The notes under the pieces were generated by a model. The model was not told where the DNA came from. It made no database searches and saw only the letters and a program-made list of their open reading frames with translations. Positions 1-11,100 of a DNA stretch of 64,000 bases are shown in pieces (within the stretch, counting starts at the first letter, position 1; every line of letters starts with the position of its first letter). The stretch comes from Antedon bifida (lineage: Eukaryota; Echinodermata; Crinoidea; Comatulida; Antedonidae): the NCBI GenBank assembly GCA_963402885.1, contig OY727103.1:16704085-16768084 (forward strand), in the 5' to 3' direction. Both the position numbers and the translations under genes were made by a program.

Positions 1-544
1 AATGTGTCCACTGTCTGGGGGTGCTTTATATTAAAATGGAACATGACACCGCTGCAGCTTCATGAAAGCTGTGCAGCAGCTGAATTATAAGTTAATGTAC
101 TGAAGTACTATAATTAATAAACAGTACAGTGTGTATAAATAATTAATATAAAGTCATTTTGAACAAAGGTAATGTGATGTACTGTAGTTCTACAGACTTG
201 ATTTATTATAACGCAATACTCATTTGTTTAATCGCAGACTGTTCTTTAGGATTAAACAAATTACAGTATGGTGAACTTATATGAAATGATAGGTCATTTA
301 CAACTATTACTACTAGGCTATTCAAACAAACAAACTACTGTATGTGTTTTATAAACTTTAACTGAAGTAGAGGCTTATGGATAATTTTTCAATTTGTTGT
401 AGTCACTTCAGCTATCACAACGCAGGTTGAAATGGTAATTCATACTATAAAAAGATGAACAAATTAATTTTAAAATGTGATGTAGAACCTTACACAGTAG
501 TTATCACAACAGAGAGGTCTAAAAAGAAATGATAGTAAACTTAC
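1..544 (-). other. TDG intron, no gene seen
   Basis: This AT-rich stretch lies downstream (minus strand) of the donor that ends the TDG exon at 545. The next TDG exon, which should carry the catalytic motif of the glycosylase, is beyond the left edge. I see no other coding signal here. Confidence 0.7.
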
Positions 545-3343
545 AATCATGATATCCAAGCCCAGCTTGAGATGATCTGGTAGCACCCGCTTCGCGACCT
601 CTTCTTCGGGCATGCCGTTAAACCTATCAACCTTCCTCCTCTTTTTCACGGGAAACGCATCCGTTAACGTCTCCTGCTTTACTTTTTTGCTTTTGCCCTT
701 CCTCTTTGTTGTCGCGGTCGACGCCAGAGCCGTGGAAACTGCAGGATTCGGTAGTTGTCCCACGGGGTTCAGCATCTGATTTGGATTATTGCAATACATA
801 GGCTCCTGCTTTATGTGAAATCCATTCCTGGGAGGGTAGCCGTTATTCATGGTTGCCATATTACCGTTATACACGCCGTTCATGTGTATCCCGTTGTGAG
901 ATGGTAAACCATTCATCTGCATATCGTTATTGTACATACTGTTCACGTATCCGTTTGGTACCATTGGTGAGTAATAGTCGGCTGGTTCCTGCTTCACTTG
1001 GAATTGTTGAGGACTAAGGAAGATAAAATAAAGAAAAAAATAAATATTACTACTAGCCCATATTACTGTTATATTATACTGAATGGGTATACAGTTAGTT
1101 CCAGGCAGTAAAGATAAGAGTAAAGATTAACAATGGATTTACTAAAAGACATCCCGGTACTTGAATTTAAATTAGGACTTAGCACACAGAGCCAGCAAAC
1201 AAAACATAGGGCAAATTTGTAACTAATGCTCATAAATTTGGATAGCCTATATAATGGCTACTGTAGTACTAAACCAAGCCCAAGTATACTATAGAAAAAA
1301 CAACTTTATAGTCTTTCATCACAGTCTAATATTTAAATAAAATAATGTATGTGCTTGAAACAGTTAAAGCATTGTATGAAAATTAATTAAAATACAGAAA
1401 ATCCAAACATAACTGTAATTAATATGAGTGAGAAACAGAAATACGTATTGGACTGGTGACCTAGAGGTCATAAGGAAATGACCCATACAGTACTAACTGT
1501 AAAATGTGAAAGTCATGAGGCAACCAAATAAAAAAAACATAATTATTCCTCGGTGTAATGTAATTTTTTTTTTACTTTCAAATTAAAAGCAATTGAATAT
1601 TAATGGAATGTAATGACCAAAAAAAATAGACATTTCGGAACCATCCTCAAGAACAAATAAGTAAAAGTTAAAAATTTTTTACTCATTTCTTCTTTAGAAT
1701 GATGATGATTCCGAAACATCGATCTTGTCATTAAATTTTATTTTTATAGGGAATATTAATCATTTTTTTTTAAATGCAATGTATTCTAGTAACAGACAAA
1801 TTCCTTATCTGGTTGTATAACATACAAAATAATCCTTTGTTTATGCTATGTATTTCTCAACTGATTTACAAAGGATTATATAATTGGCAAAGAAATGATA
1901 TGTACGCATTCAAATTGGCATGCAGCTAAACAAAACATTTGTCACTTGTTCAACTACTGTTATCACAAATATAATAATTATCACATGACCTAGAGTACAC
2001 ACTTATATTATGTAATCTTTTCACACTATTTTGCAAAAACACTTGGGTTAGACAAACATTATTATAGTGGCAAGTGCAATTAGATAGACTGTACTGTATA
2101 TCAATTTTGTTGGTGTGTGAAAAGGATATTATTATTGTAGATATAGATTGAAGATATACAGTAATATCAATAATTAAACTTGTTACTAAGGTCCTGTTCA
2201 CACCTATAGCATTTCAGCCTATGACACTGTTCAGACTTGATTTTACTGTACTGTAGCACAAGCTAAAACTCCAATAAGTGGAAATTGATCCACTTATAAC
2301 TTATCAAAACGTTTCCAAATAATAAGCGTCCCGATAAGCATTTGCCTGTGCATGGAAAACCTTCATTTTTTCTCGGTATATACTGTAATTTGATCAATAT
2401 TATAAACATCATTTATACATTTTTTATTACAATAAATTTGGAACAAATCAGAGCTTAGAAATGGGCCAACTGGCTGAGCCAACTCTTTGCTTTACCACTG
2501 CCAGTGTGTACTGTGAATATGCCAGTACGTATTATTGTGACTTTTGTGTTTTGTCATTAATGGAATTTTTATTCATTTATTGCTAAACAATACACAGAAA
2601 ATGACACATTACAGATGGATAGATGAGCTAACAGGGACACAATAATAAAATAAATCACAAACGTCTTGCATGCTCACACGTTAAGTTTCAAAGAATATTG
2701 CAAACATTGCTATTTGTCGTATAAATACTTACTAATAATATGGGTTTTGGTGTTGTACATCTTGCTGTTGGGATTGCGGATGTTTCTGTTGTGGATGTTG
2801 CCCCTGCTGTTGTGGGTGTTGCCCCTGCTGCTGTGGGTGTTGCCCCTGCTGCTGTGGGTGTTGCCCCTGCTGCTGTGGGTGTTGCCCCTGCTGCTGTGGG
2901 TGTTGCCCCTGCTGCTGTAGGTGTTGCCCCGGCTGCTGTGGGTGTTGCGGCTGTTGTTGCTGCTGTTGTGGGAGTTGCCCCTGCTGCTGTGGGTGTTGCG
3001 GCTGTTGTTGCTGCTGTTGTGGTAGTTGCCCTTGCTGCTGTTGGTGTTGCCCTTGCTGCTGTGGGTGTTGCCCCTGCTGCTGTTGCTGCGTGTGTTGCTG
3101 TTGTGGGTGTTGCCCCTGCTGCTGTTGTGGGTGTTGCCCCTGCTGCTGTTGTGGGTGTTGCCCCTGTTGTTGTGGATGGTGCTGCTGTTGTTGTTGCGGG
3201 TGATGTTGCTGATGCAGATGCTGCTGTTGTTGTGGGTGTTGCGACTGGCTTTGTGGGTACTGGTATCGATTCTGATCCATGTTTTCGTGACCTTGTTGTG
3301 GAAATGGTGGCTGTTGCAAGTTCACAGAAATGGGACACATCAA
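545..3343 (-). CDS. TDG: TDG, G/T(U)-mismatch thymine DNA glycosylase, N-terminal part (partial)
   Basis: TDG removes thymine or uracil mispaired with G, and 5-formyl- or 5-carboxylcytosine, in the nucleus during base-excision repair and active demethylation. Two exons are visible: 2733-3343 (acceptor TTTTTCAG, donor GTAAGT) and 545-1013 (acceptor TTCCTTAG, donor GTAAGT). Joined, they stay in frame. The second exon ends in KQETLTDAFPVKKRRKVDRF, then NGMPEEEVAKRVLPDHL and LGLDIMI. This matches vertebrate TDG just before the catalytic GINPGL segment, which must lie in the next exon, off the left edge. The first exon is a Gln/Pro/His low-complexity region of about 190 residues built on QGQHPQQ-like repeats, followed by an Asn/Met-rich stretch. 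Three psi-K-x-E motifs are present (VKQEP, IKQEP, VKQET). The start is unresolved: MDQNRYQYP or MCPISVNL in exon 2733-3343, or an ATG at 4166-4164 ending an upstream exon with donor GTAAGA, which joins in phase 0. Confidence 0.9.
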
Positions 3344-4163
3344 CTGAAAAATAATGAATTGATATGTTAGTATGCACAGTGTATCTATTAACATTTGATT
3401 CTTGCATTCATTTACTTGTGCACATACTGTACAGTGAGATTCCTTACATTACTCAAGAAGTTTTTTTTACTAATTTTTAAATAAATATTACAGGTGTTTT
3501 GTATCAGGTTATTTTTTTGAATAAAATAAACATAAAAAAATGTTTATATTAATAAACTTTTGTTTTTAAAAATATTTACAAATTGTAATAGCAATGTTTT
3601 CATTAACAGCAACTAATGAAATGACCAGTTACATTTGTAAACCTTATCTTACTGTACTGTAGCCTACAATTATTTTTATTAAAAACACATTCCAAGAAAA
3701 TTGATTTTATAGCTTTTTTATTAAACAATAAACGAATGATTTGCCATGTGGTTTAACATGTACTCTATGATTTAAACCAAATGTGACGTTGTTAATATTA
3801 TCCTTAAAGTAATTTATAAAGCCGGTATGTGCGGACTCGATGCATTGTCATGATTTTGAATGTAGGCTAGCTTCAGTTAGGCAAATTTAAATTTATTTTT
3901 TTCAATTAATCCGTCCTTGGCCTAACTGTAATCGTAAAACAATATTATACGTTACCATAAAGGTCGAATTAACCATAAAATATACCCAATTTAGGATGCG
4001 ATAGAGCCTTATGCTTGCGTTTTTTAGCAACCTTTTGTGCTATGCTAGCTCTCATTCCTTTTAAAATACAAAATTCGGCAGCTGCTGCTCTCTGTCCGTC
4101 GCACACAGAAATTCAAAAGGGGACAAAACTTGGCTATTTCTAGACACTGAAATTCATTCTTAC

Positions 4164-4527
4164 CATAACTATTTTAACCCAAGTCTTAAACAATCGTTTA
4201 AATAAGTATGTTATCTTTAAAATAAGCACAATTTTTAGTGAAAAAAACAATTTAGATTGACAAATATGGACAAAAATTACGAACCTTCTTCTCAAGTTGA
4301 ACTGCGACAGACCACCATCGTTTAAAGCCCAGCCTTCAAAACAATCAATCAAAACTAACAGCCGATTGGCCGAATGAACAAAAGTATCAGTAAGCGTCGT
4401 AATCTAAGCCAATCACACAAGCCATAAGACACAGTTAGACAAAGCCACGAGAAAATTAGTACGAACAAACAAACGTGTAGTCTGCTAAAAAATAAGAATG
4501 GCGGCGTTGAGATCGTAAGTTTCAGTT
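4164..4527. promoter_or_regulatory. Shared head-to-head promoter region of TDG (minus) and UQCC5/UQCC6 (plus)
   Basis: TDG transcription leaves to the left and the UQCC5 start is at 4528. A likely TDG first exon ends at 4164 (ATG followed by GTAAGA). Between the genes there are CCAAT boxes in both orientations (ATTGG at 4365-4369, CCAAT at 4409-4413). An ATGGCGGC motif at 4498-4505 resembles a YY1 site, a type often found at the start of housekeeping and mitochondrial genes. The frame from an ATG at 4352 is open to the TDG donor, but its hydrophobic translation does not look like TDG, so it is probably 5' UTR. Transcription start sites are not visible from sequence alone. Confidence 0.55.
4498..4518 (+). 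other. Six-codon upstream ORF overlapping the YY1-like site, before UQCC5
   Basis: The frame ATG GCG GCG TTG AGA TCG TAA encodes MAALRS and ends 9 nt before the UQCC5 start. GTAAGT at 4515-4520 also resembles a splice donor, so the stretch could instead be a short 5' exon end. If transcription starts downstream of 4498 it is not in the mRNA at all. Confidence 0.4.
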
Positions 4528-5529
4528 ATGCAAAGTGACACTCTTCGTCGTTTTTTAAATCGTTGGCCAGGGAAAAGAAGACTAGGAATATATAGATTCC
4601 TTCCACTGTTTTTCTTTATGGGTGCTGGTATAGAATGGGTTATGATTAATGCCCAAATTGCTCCCGGAAGAGAGACATTTTGTAAGTGTAATCCTAGGCC
4701 TGGCTACTATCCCTAGTTATTATTTACTAGTGGTAGTAGACCTTCCTCTCCCGGTGCCGTCTAAAGTAAGCAAGGTATAGAGGGATGGGCTTAGGGCCTA
4801 GGTTAGACTACACACATAGGCCATCACAAGATTACCAATTGTACTACTAGCTAGTCAATCTGTTTAATATTAAAACAAACAGTGTCAGTGATAATTAATA
4901 TGTTTATTATTCTTTTTAATTTTTTTAATACTGTAATTAATTTAAATGTATAATACTACTATTAGCCTACTATTATTAGCCACCGCAGCACTAATAAATA
5001 GTAACTTAGTAATAAATAATATATAGGCCTAACTAGTACTGTATTTATATTAATTCGATTAATCAAATAATATTTTATAAATTTATATTAAATGCATCAT
5101 TTCCTTTATTATTTTCTAAAAAATATAAAATTTTACTTTTTATCAAACACAAATTGAGTGCACATTTATAGTACAAGTAGTATTGTGTTTTACATCACCT
5201 TGAATTAAAGTCATAAAAAAACCCATAAAATCTGAAAAATATGGGAGAATTTTTTTTTCATATTGAAACTCAAGGTCATTTTAATCATAAAAATTAAATA
5301 ATAGTTTTCATGTTTATTGAAAGTTTCCGGAAAAAATGCGAGTCGTTACCAGGATGTGGGTTTACTTAGTAAATGCAATGAATGTTTTATTAAATTCTCG
5401 GAACAATATCACACATTTTGTTTGAAATCTTTTTTTTATTTCCTGTTTGTAGATGATGTATGGCGAAGAAAGCAAACTGAAAAATTGATACTAGAGAGAA
5501 ATAAAACGGTTGAAAGAAACAGTGAATAA
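4528..5529 (+). CDS. UQCC5: UQCC5 (SMIM4), mitochondrial complex III assembly microprotein; first cistron
   Basis: UQCC5/SMIM4 is a single-pass protein of the mitochondrial inner membrane needed for early assembly of cytochrome b into complex III. Exons are 4528-4681 and 5453-5529 (donor GTAAGT, acceptor TTTGTAG), giving 76 residues; the human protein has 70. Conserved landmarks are PGKRRLGIYRFLP, a hydrophobic segment at about residues 24-42 (PLFFFMGAGIEWVMI), and GRETFYDVWRRK formed across the splice junction. The start is the first ATG that opens this frame, with G at position -3. The same second exon continues 39 nt past the stop into the UQCC6 start, so both proteins come from one spliced transcript. 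In Drosophila the orthologous pair (sloth1/sloth2) is bicistronic, which agrees with this layout. Confidence 0.94.
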
Positions 5530-5568
5530 TTAAAACAATTTTATTAACTGAATTTTAAATTTTCAAAA

Positions 5569-6243
5569 ATGCCTGCCGGTGTGAATTGGATACCATACCT
5601 GAAGTTTGTTTCAGCTAGTATGATATCAATGTTTTTAGGATCACAAGTGATTCATAACTACTATAAACCAGATATGGTAAGATAAACACGAGTGCTATCT
5701 TATGGATTATGAGGTGGGGGGGGGGGGGGGTTGCAATAAAAATGCATTAAGATTAATAGTTTATTAACGAAAAAATAATAATTGTCATACAGTTTGTATA
5801 CGAATAGCAAATCTAATGAACATAATGATCTCAGTAGGTGTGAAAGTGCAGTAGGGCCATTATCTATAACATTTGTTCTTAAGCTCCGTCTACTGTACAC
5901 AAACTAGTTTGAGAGATATGACCAAATATGGCAGTGATATGACATCACATTTTTTTGTCACATCAAGTTTGATAGTGTAGACAGAGCTTTATAATCTGTA
6001 AATCCCAGTAACCACAGCATAATAATTATTACAACCAATACGTGTCAAAAAGAACAAACATATCTGGCTCCTGACAGACACTAGTACAGAAATAAGAGAT
6101 AGTGAATATCTGTGTAAAGTAGTACTGTATATAGTGTAAACAAGTTTTAACAATTCTTTAAAATTTAATTTTTATAGACTTTACCTGTTGATTTGAGTGG
6201 AGCAGACAGCACACAGACAGATGTGGAGAATTCTTCCAGGTGA
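5569..6243 (+). CDS. UQCC6: UQCC6 (BRAWNIN, C12orf73), complex III assembly microprotein; second cistron
   Basis: BRAWNIN is a small inner-membrane mitochondrial protein required for complex III assembly. Exons are 5569-5676 and 6178-6243 (donor GTAAGA, acceptor TTTTATAG), encoding 57 residues; the human protein has 71. Recognisable features are the N-terminus MPAGV, then YLKFVSASMISMFLGSQVIH with the membrane segment, and HNYYKPDMTLP, close to the vertebrate HRYYRPDLTIP. The C-terminal tail is shorter than in vertebrates and has no other recognisable feature. The ATG sits in a good context (A at -3). The gap to the UQCC5 stop contains no ATG and no AG dinucleotide, so no splice acceptor can separate the ORFs there. 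Translation by reinitiation or leaky scanning is inferred. Confidence 0.93.
5712..5730 (+). repeat. Poly-G run
   Basis: An almost uninterrupted G tract lies just inside UQCC6 intron 1, 36 nt after the donor. It is length-unstable and could form a G-quadruplex in the nascent RNA. Confidence 0.85.
5883..5988. mobile_element. M1 palindromic element, short copy
   Basis: This is a shortened copy with the ends and the CAAATATGG core of family M1 (see 8794-8953), in UQCC6 intron 1. Confidence 0.75.
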
Positions 6244-6575
6244 CCGGTCCCATTGCCTTCAATGTACAGCATCAACAGTAAAATCCTAGATGCATTGGTT
6301 ACTTTGTGATAACTAAAGTTTTCTTCAAAAGTGCAAAACTTTCAGACCAGGATGTTTAAGAGGCTATACACGATTGGTTAAATTAATAAGTTCAAGGATC
6401 TCAAGTAGAAAACCGGCCAATAACAATGAGGCACACATGGTATTCATTGTCAAAACTAATTTGAAATTATATTATATGTTAATGTTATTAATTGATTGAC
6501 CTGCTTCAGTTGGGTTGAATCCATCGGCTAAGTACACAAATTATATAGAAAACAAATTGGCAAATAGAAATCTTA

Positions 6576-6581
6576 AATAAA
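6576..6581 (+). terminator. Polyadenylation signal of the UQCC5/UQCC6 transcript
   Basis: An AATAAA hexamer lies 333 nt after the UQCC6 stop. No closer canonical hexamer was noticed. Confidence 0.6.
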
Positions 6582-8184
6582 AAACTGAGAAACATTGAAT
6601 ATTTATTATTTCATGTCTACTACTGGTTTGAACGCTACAATAACGACACAAAAAAATCCACACAAATTGAAAAAAAATGTTGGTGGCATTAGCTGGATGA
6701 ACGAACAAAAAAAAATGAGTGTTATTGAGTATAATTTAGGCAAAACTCAAGATCTTATTAAATTCCACTGAGCTCGCCTTGCCAAGATAGGAAATCATAA
6801 CAGTCCTTTGATCTTATGTCTGGCTGCGAAAACTACCAAGATTACTGTACTATGGCCATATTTTCAGAGGTGTGTTGTCGGTAAGGGAGTAGAACTGATC
6901 ATGTCACAGCCACAGATAAATCCTTTCATCTCCGAAGCTCAGCATCCTGTTGATTCAATCAAGTATAATCTCACTCCCTAACTTCATACCCAGGCTCCCT
7001 GAGACTGTGACATACTCGTTGGTATTTGTTTTCTTAAATGGATTGACCATCTATAATATTGAAAAATCTAAAACATTGAATTGGCCTTTTGTTCAATGTT
7101 GATTTCCTATTGAATTGTGTTCTTTCCAAGAATCTTATTCATAATATGACAAGCATAAATTCATCGAACACATTTGCTGTTGATAATATTTTTGATTAAG
7201 AAAAACATCAGAAACATCTAATTAACTTAGTTAATATTACATTGTGTAATTTGATTCAATGCATTTACATACAGCATAAAGCAAAACAACCGAGCGAATT
7301 CAAAATAAAATGATTACGCAGATGTTCTGTGTACACAAAGTAAATTAGATGTTAAGATAACAAAAAGTAAGCAGATGTTACCTTTTCAGTATAGCGTATT
7401 ATTACAGCCATTAAAAACATTTCCCTAGGCTAATTGTTACAGTTCTGTAGTCTTGCATAGCCTGAAGCTGGCCTGGTCATCAGTCAGTCAACGACTGTAA
7501 ACATGTCTGGTTTGTTTACTAGTGAGTGATAGGAAAACTAAATTTCGTTGTAAATTTAAATATTTGATCATCTGAAAACCATGTTTTGTTTTAGTGCTAC
7601 GGATAACTTTTAAACAATGATCTGCCAAATATATATACAATATTTTACATACAAAATTATTTTACAGAGGCCCCACTTGATAAAATAAACTAAATGGAAC
7701 TCTTTTTGCTATGAATTAAATTATTTTATCACCCGACGACTATTTTTTGACATCGTCCCAGGGATAACTATTAAATCTGCTAAAAATATACAATACAGTA
7801 CATACAAAATTATTTTCCAAAAAATGAAAGAGAGACTTGGCCAATTCATAGAGGGTGCTATAAATTTTACAAAAACATCCAAACATAGAGGGTGCTATTT
7901 ACAAAATCTCTAGCATCAGGATCTGTTATAAATAATGTATGGCAATCTTTTCCAAACATGGAAATGAATAGCCAATGTGCATTGTCGAAAATGTCTCCCA
8001 ACTCACAATGCATTTTTAAAACTTTAGTTAACCAAAAGGGGTCAACTACTGTAATAGTAAATGTAGATGCTATTGGATATCGTAAACCCAAAACAATCGG
8101 GAAAAATTGCGCATTTAGCGGAAGGTGGGAACTCGAAATATCGCAAAATTCTCATAGTTTTTAGGATACTTTGAAGGTGTGATT
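6582..8184. other. Intergenic, UQCC5/6 to CENPK (convergent ends)
   Basis: This AT-rich DNA lies between the two 3' ends. I found no exon-like reading frame with a recognisable product. Part of it is probably CENPK 3' UTR. The ORFs at 7867-8164 overlap on both strands and resemble nothing known. Confidence 0.6.
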
Positions 8185-11100
8185 TTACATGTGGTACGAC
8201 GTTAAGGCTATTCTATTACTGTCTTCGGGATGTCGTCTGGCAATGCCACATCGTAGAAGTAACTCCACGTACGGGGGCCAAAAATTGGATGTGACTTGTA
8301 CATAGGGGTCATGCTTGTCTTCACCTGTGCTTTTATTCATCAAAACCTGCAAAAACGATTTGATTTAATTTCTGTTTATAATTCAAAATAATATTATATA
8401 TATATTTGTTTTACAACACTTCCGCATGTTTTGCATTTAGCTAACAAACAAGAGCAAAGCAAAAACATTTTAATTCGTTTTTTTCCATCTAAAACAATCA
8501 TGAAAAATTGCACCTTTAGCAGGAGATAGGATAAACAAAACATCGGTAAACTCCCACTTTATCCAGAGATGAAGAAGTCTTTGGCTGTTAGCCAGACGGA
8601 ACTGTTTTCAGACACACAAGATTTGGTTTATAACTTGTGAACCCTATCTTAGGCCGTATTAATAATACAACCCATTTCAAGTTACCTCTAAAATTTCAAA
8701 AAGTTGAAAAAGCTCATCTTCGTCATCATCAACAGTTTTACCGGATAGATGCTGTAAATATAGATAAATATATATTAATATATGGAGTTGAATAGCTCAG
8801 TCTACACTATCAAACTAGTTTGACAAAAAAAGTGTGATGCACCCAAATATGGTAGTGATATGCTTAAATATGGTAGTGATATGACATCATCATGTCCATA
8901 TTTGGGCACATCACATGTTGTTGTCACATAAAGTCTGATAGTGTAGACAGAGCAAATCAACTGAAAGAAACTAAGTTCCGATACAGCGCTTATGTTCAAT
9001 TTTGAGCAATTGAAAGGAACCATGGTGCGAGTGCTTATGTCGAAATATGAAAGTAATTGTGAATAGCTAGCATGGTTACTATATACGGCACATGCAATGT
9101 GATTCGTAGTTGATTGCTTATGTGAACATTTCTACTGGTCGCGGTTACCAATACCACACACTATTTAAGTTTTCAGTTGCGTTTCTTTCAGTTTTGAAAA
9201 AGTGGTGTATAGTTAAATATACTTATAATTCAACATGCTATTTGTGTGTAAGTGACAGTGCTCAAAGATCAAAACCAGGCTAAACATTAACATGTACAAA
9301 CCCTTTTTCTTTTGCTATCTGGAATATTTGGCATAGGGAAATGTTGCTTAGCAAACTGGCCTAGATTTTTCATTAAATTCTTTTGTTTTTCAATCCCACG
9401 TTTTTTCATTTTTTCCAAGTTTTTTAATTCACTGTAAAAAAAAAGAGATAAATTAATGATCGATAAAATAGAATATCAATTAAAATATAGCAGGGTTCTT
9501 TTGGTGGTAAATTCACCAGTACAGTATATGACATGTTCAAATGTTGCTTACTTTAATTGAAATAAGGAGACAAAGAGTATTACTCGTATAGGCTGCCTCC
9601 TCTCATAGTTTTTATGTGTAAGTCATATGTTCGTTTAAAAGTGTTGGGCTTGAAACAATGTGATAAGGTAATGAAGTCTATGTGTTTATGATACGTATAT
9701 CAAAGAAAGAAGCTCTACTGAAGGTATTAAATCGAGATTTACACAACTTAAAAAGATGATATATAACCCAGTGGTTATTGTAATTTACTTGTGAAAAACC
9801 ATCAAAACACAAATTATTTATGGGTTATTTGCCATAATAAACATAAAACAGTCAACAAAGCAAAAAGGGACATTTGTACTGGAACACCTTTATGTCAGTC
9901 ACATAAACTGACAAAAAAACTTGGAAACCATCAGATTCCAAATGCTATTTCCTGGTATAATGATTTTAAGAACATTTTCATAACCTGATAAGCTCTGTGA
10001 TGTGCCCATATATTGACATATCACTACCATATTTGGGTATATCACTATCATATTTGGGCACATCACACTTTTGTTGTCAAACTAGTTTGATAGTGTTGAA
10101 AGAGCTTTAGTTGTGTACAAATTGTGAACAAAAAAACAGTATTCACCTATCGTGTGATTTTTCAGGAATTTTTTGTTCTACTTCAATTTTTTCTTCTATA
10201 GAAGCTTTTACCTCCTTGTGTTGTTTTAGGAGTCTTCTTTCCCTGAAAAGAGTAAATTTAAAATGAATATTTATTGTTTTGTTATCTACTGGAAAGCTCA
10301 GTCTACACTATCAAACTTTATGTGACAAAAAAAAAATGTGATGTGCACATATATGGACATGATGATGTCATATCACTACCATGTTGAAGCATATTTGGGC
10401 ACATCACACTTCTTTTGTCAAACTAGTTTAATAGTGTAGACAGAGCTAAATACATAAACAGGATAAGCATGTTTTTTTAATGAGGGTCCGAATGCAACCC
10501 CAAAACCAAGTCTCCAGTAATAGTCATCAATAAAATCTATATATAACGTTACCTTTCTGTCTCCTCTACAAGTTCTCTGCGCTGGGTCTTTACCACTGAC
10601 AGTGTCTGTTTCAACTGCTCAACACATGTTTGAAGATCGGACAAAAGAACTGCCTCAATTACCTCAGAATTTGTGCTAAGTACTAAAGATCAAGAGACAT
10701 TATATAATTTAAAATATTAAGCCTTGTCTATGCTATCAAACTTTATGTGACAAAACAATGTGATGTGCCCATATATGGAAATGATAATATCATATCACCA
10801 CCATAAAGCATATCACACTACTAGTTTCTGTGCATTGAATAGGGAGCCTTTGATTGGTGGCAAAAAGTGTGATGTGCCCAAATATGGTAGTGATGTGACA
10901 TCATCGTGTCCGATGGGCACATCACATATTTTTGCCACATAAAGTTTTCTAGTGTACACAGAGCTTTAATTCTTGTGTCTTCTGTGATAAGCCTGACAAT
11001 GGTAGTGATAAGCCCAAATATGGTACTGATCGTGTCCATAGTGGTAAAGAACCAACGCACATTTTTTTATAGTGTAGACAGAGCTTTAATTCTTGTGTCC

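Noticed and set aside
2666-3407. Plus-strand Leu/Trp- and Ala/Val-rich ORFs and a second minus-strand frame (Ala/Thr-rich)
   Set aside because: They are other frames of the CAG-type repeats in the Gln-rich TDG exon; only the minus-strand Gln frame joins to the TDG exon at 545-1013.
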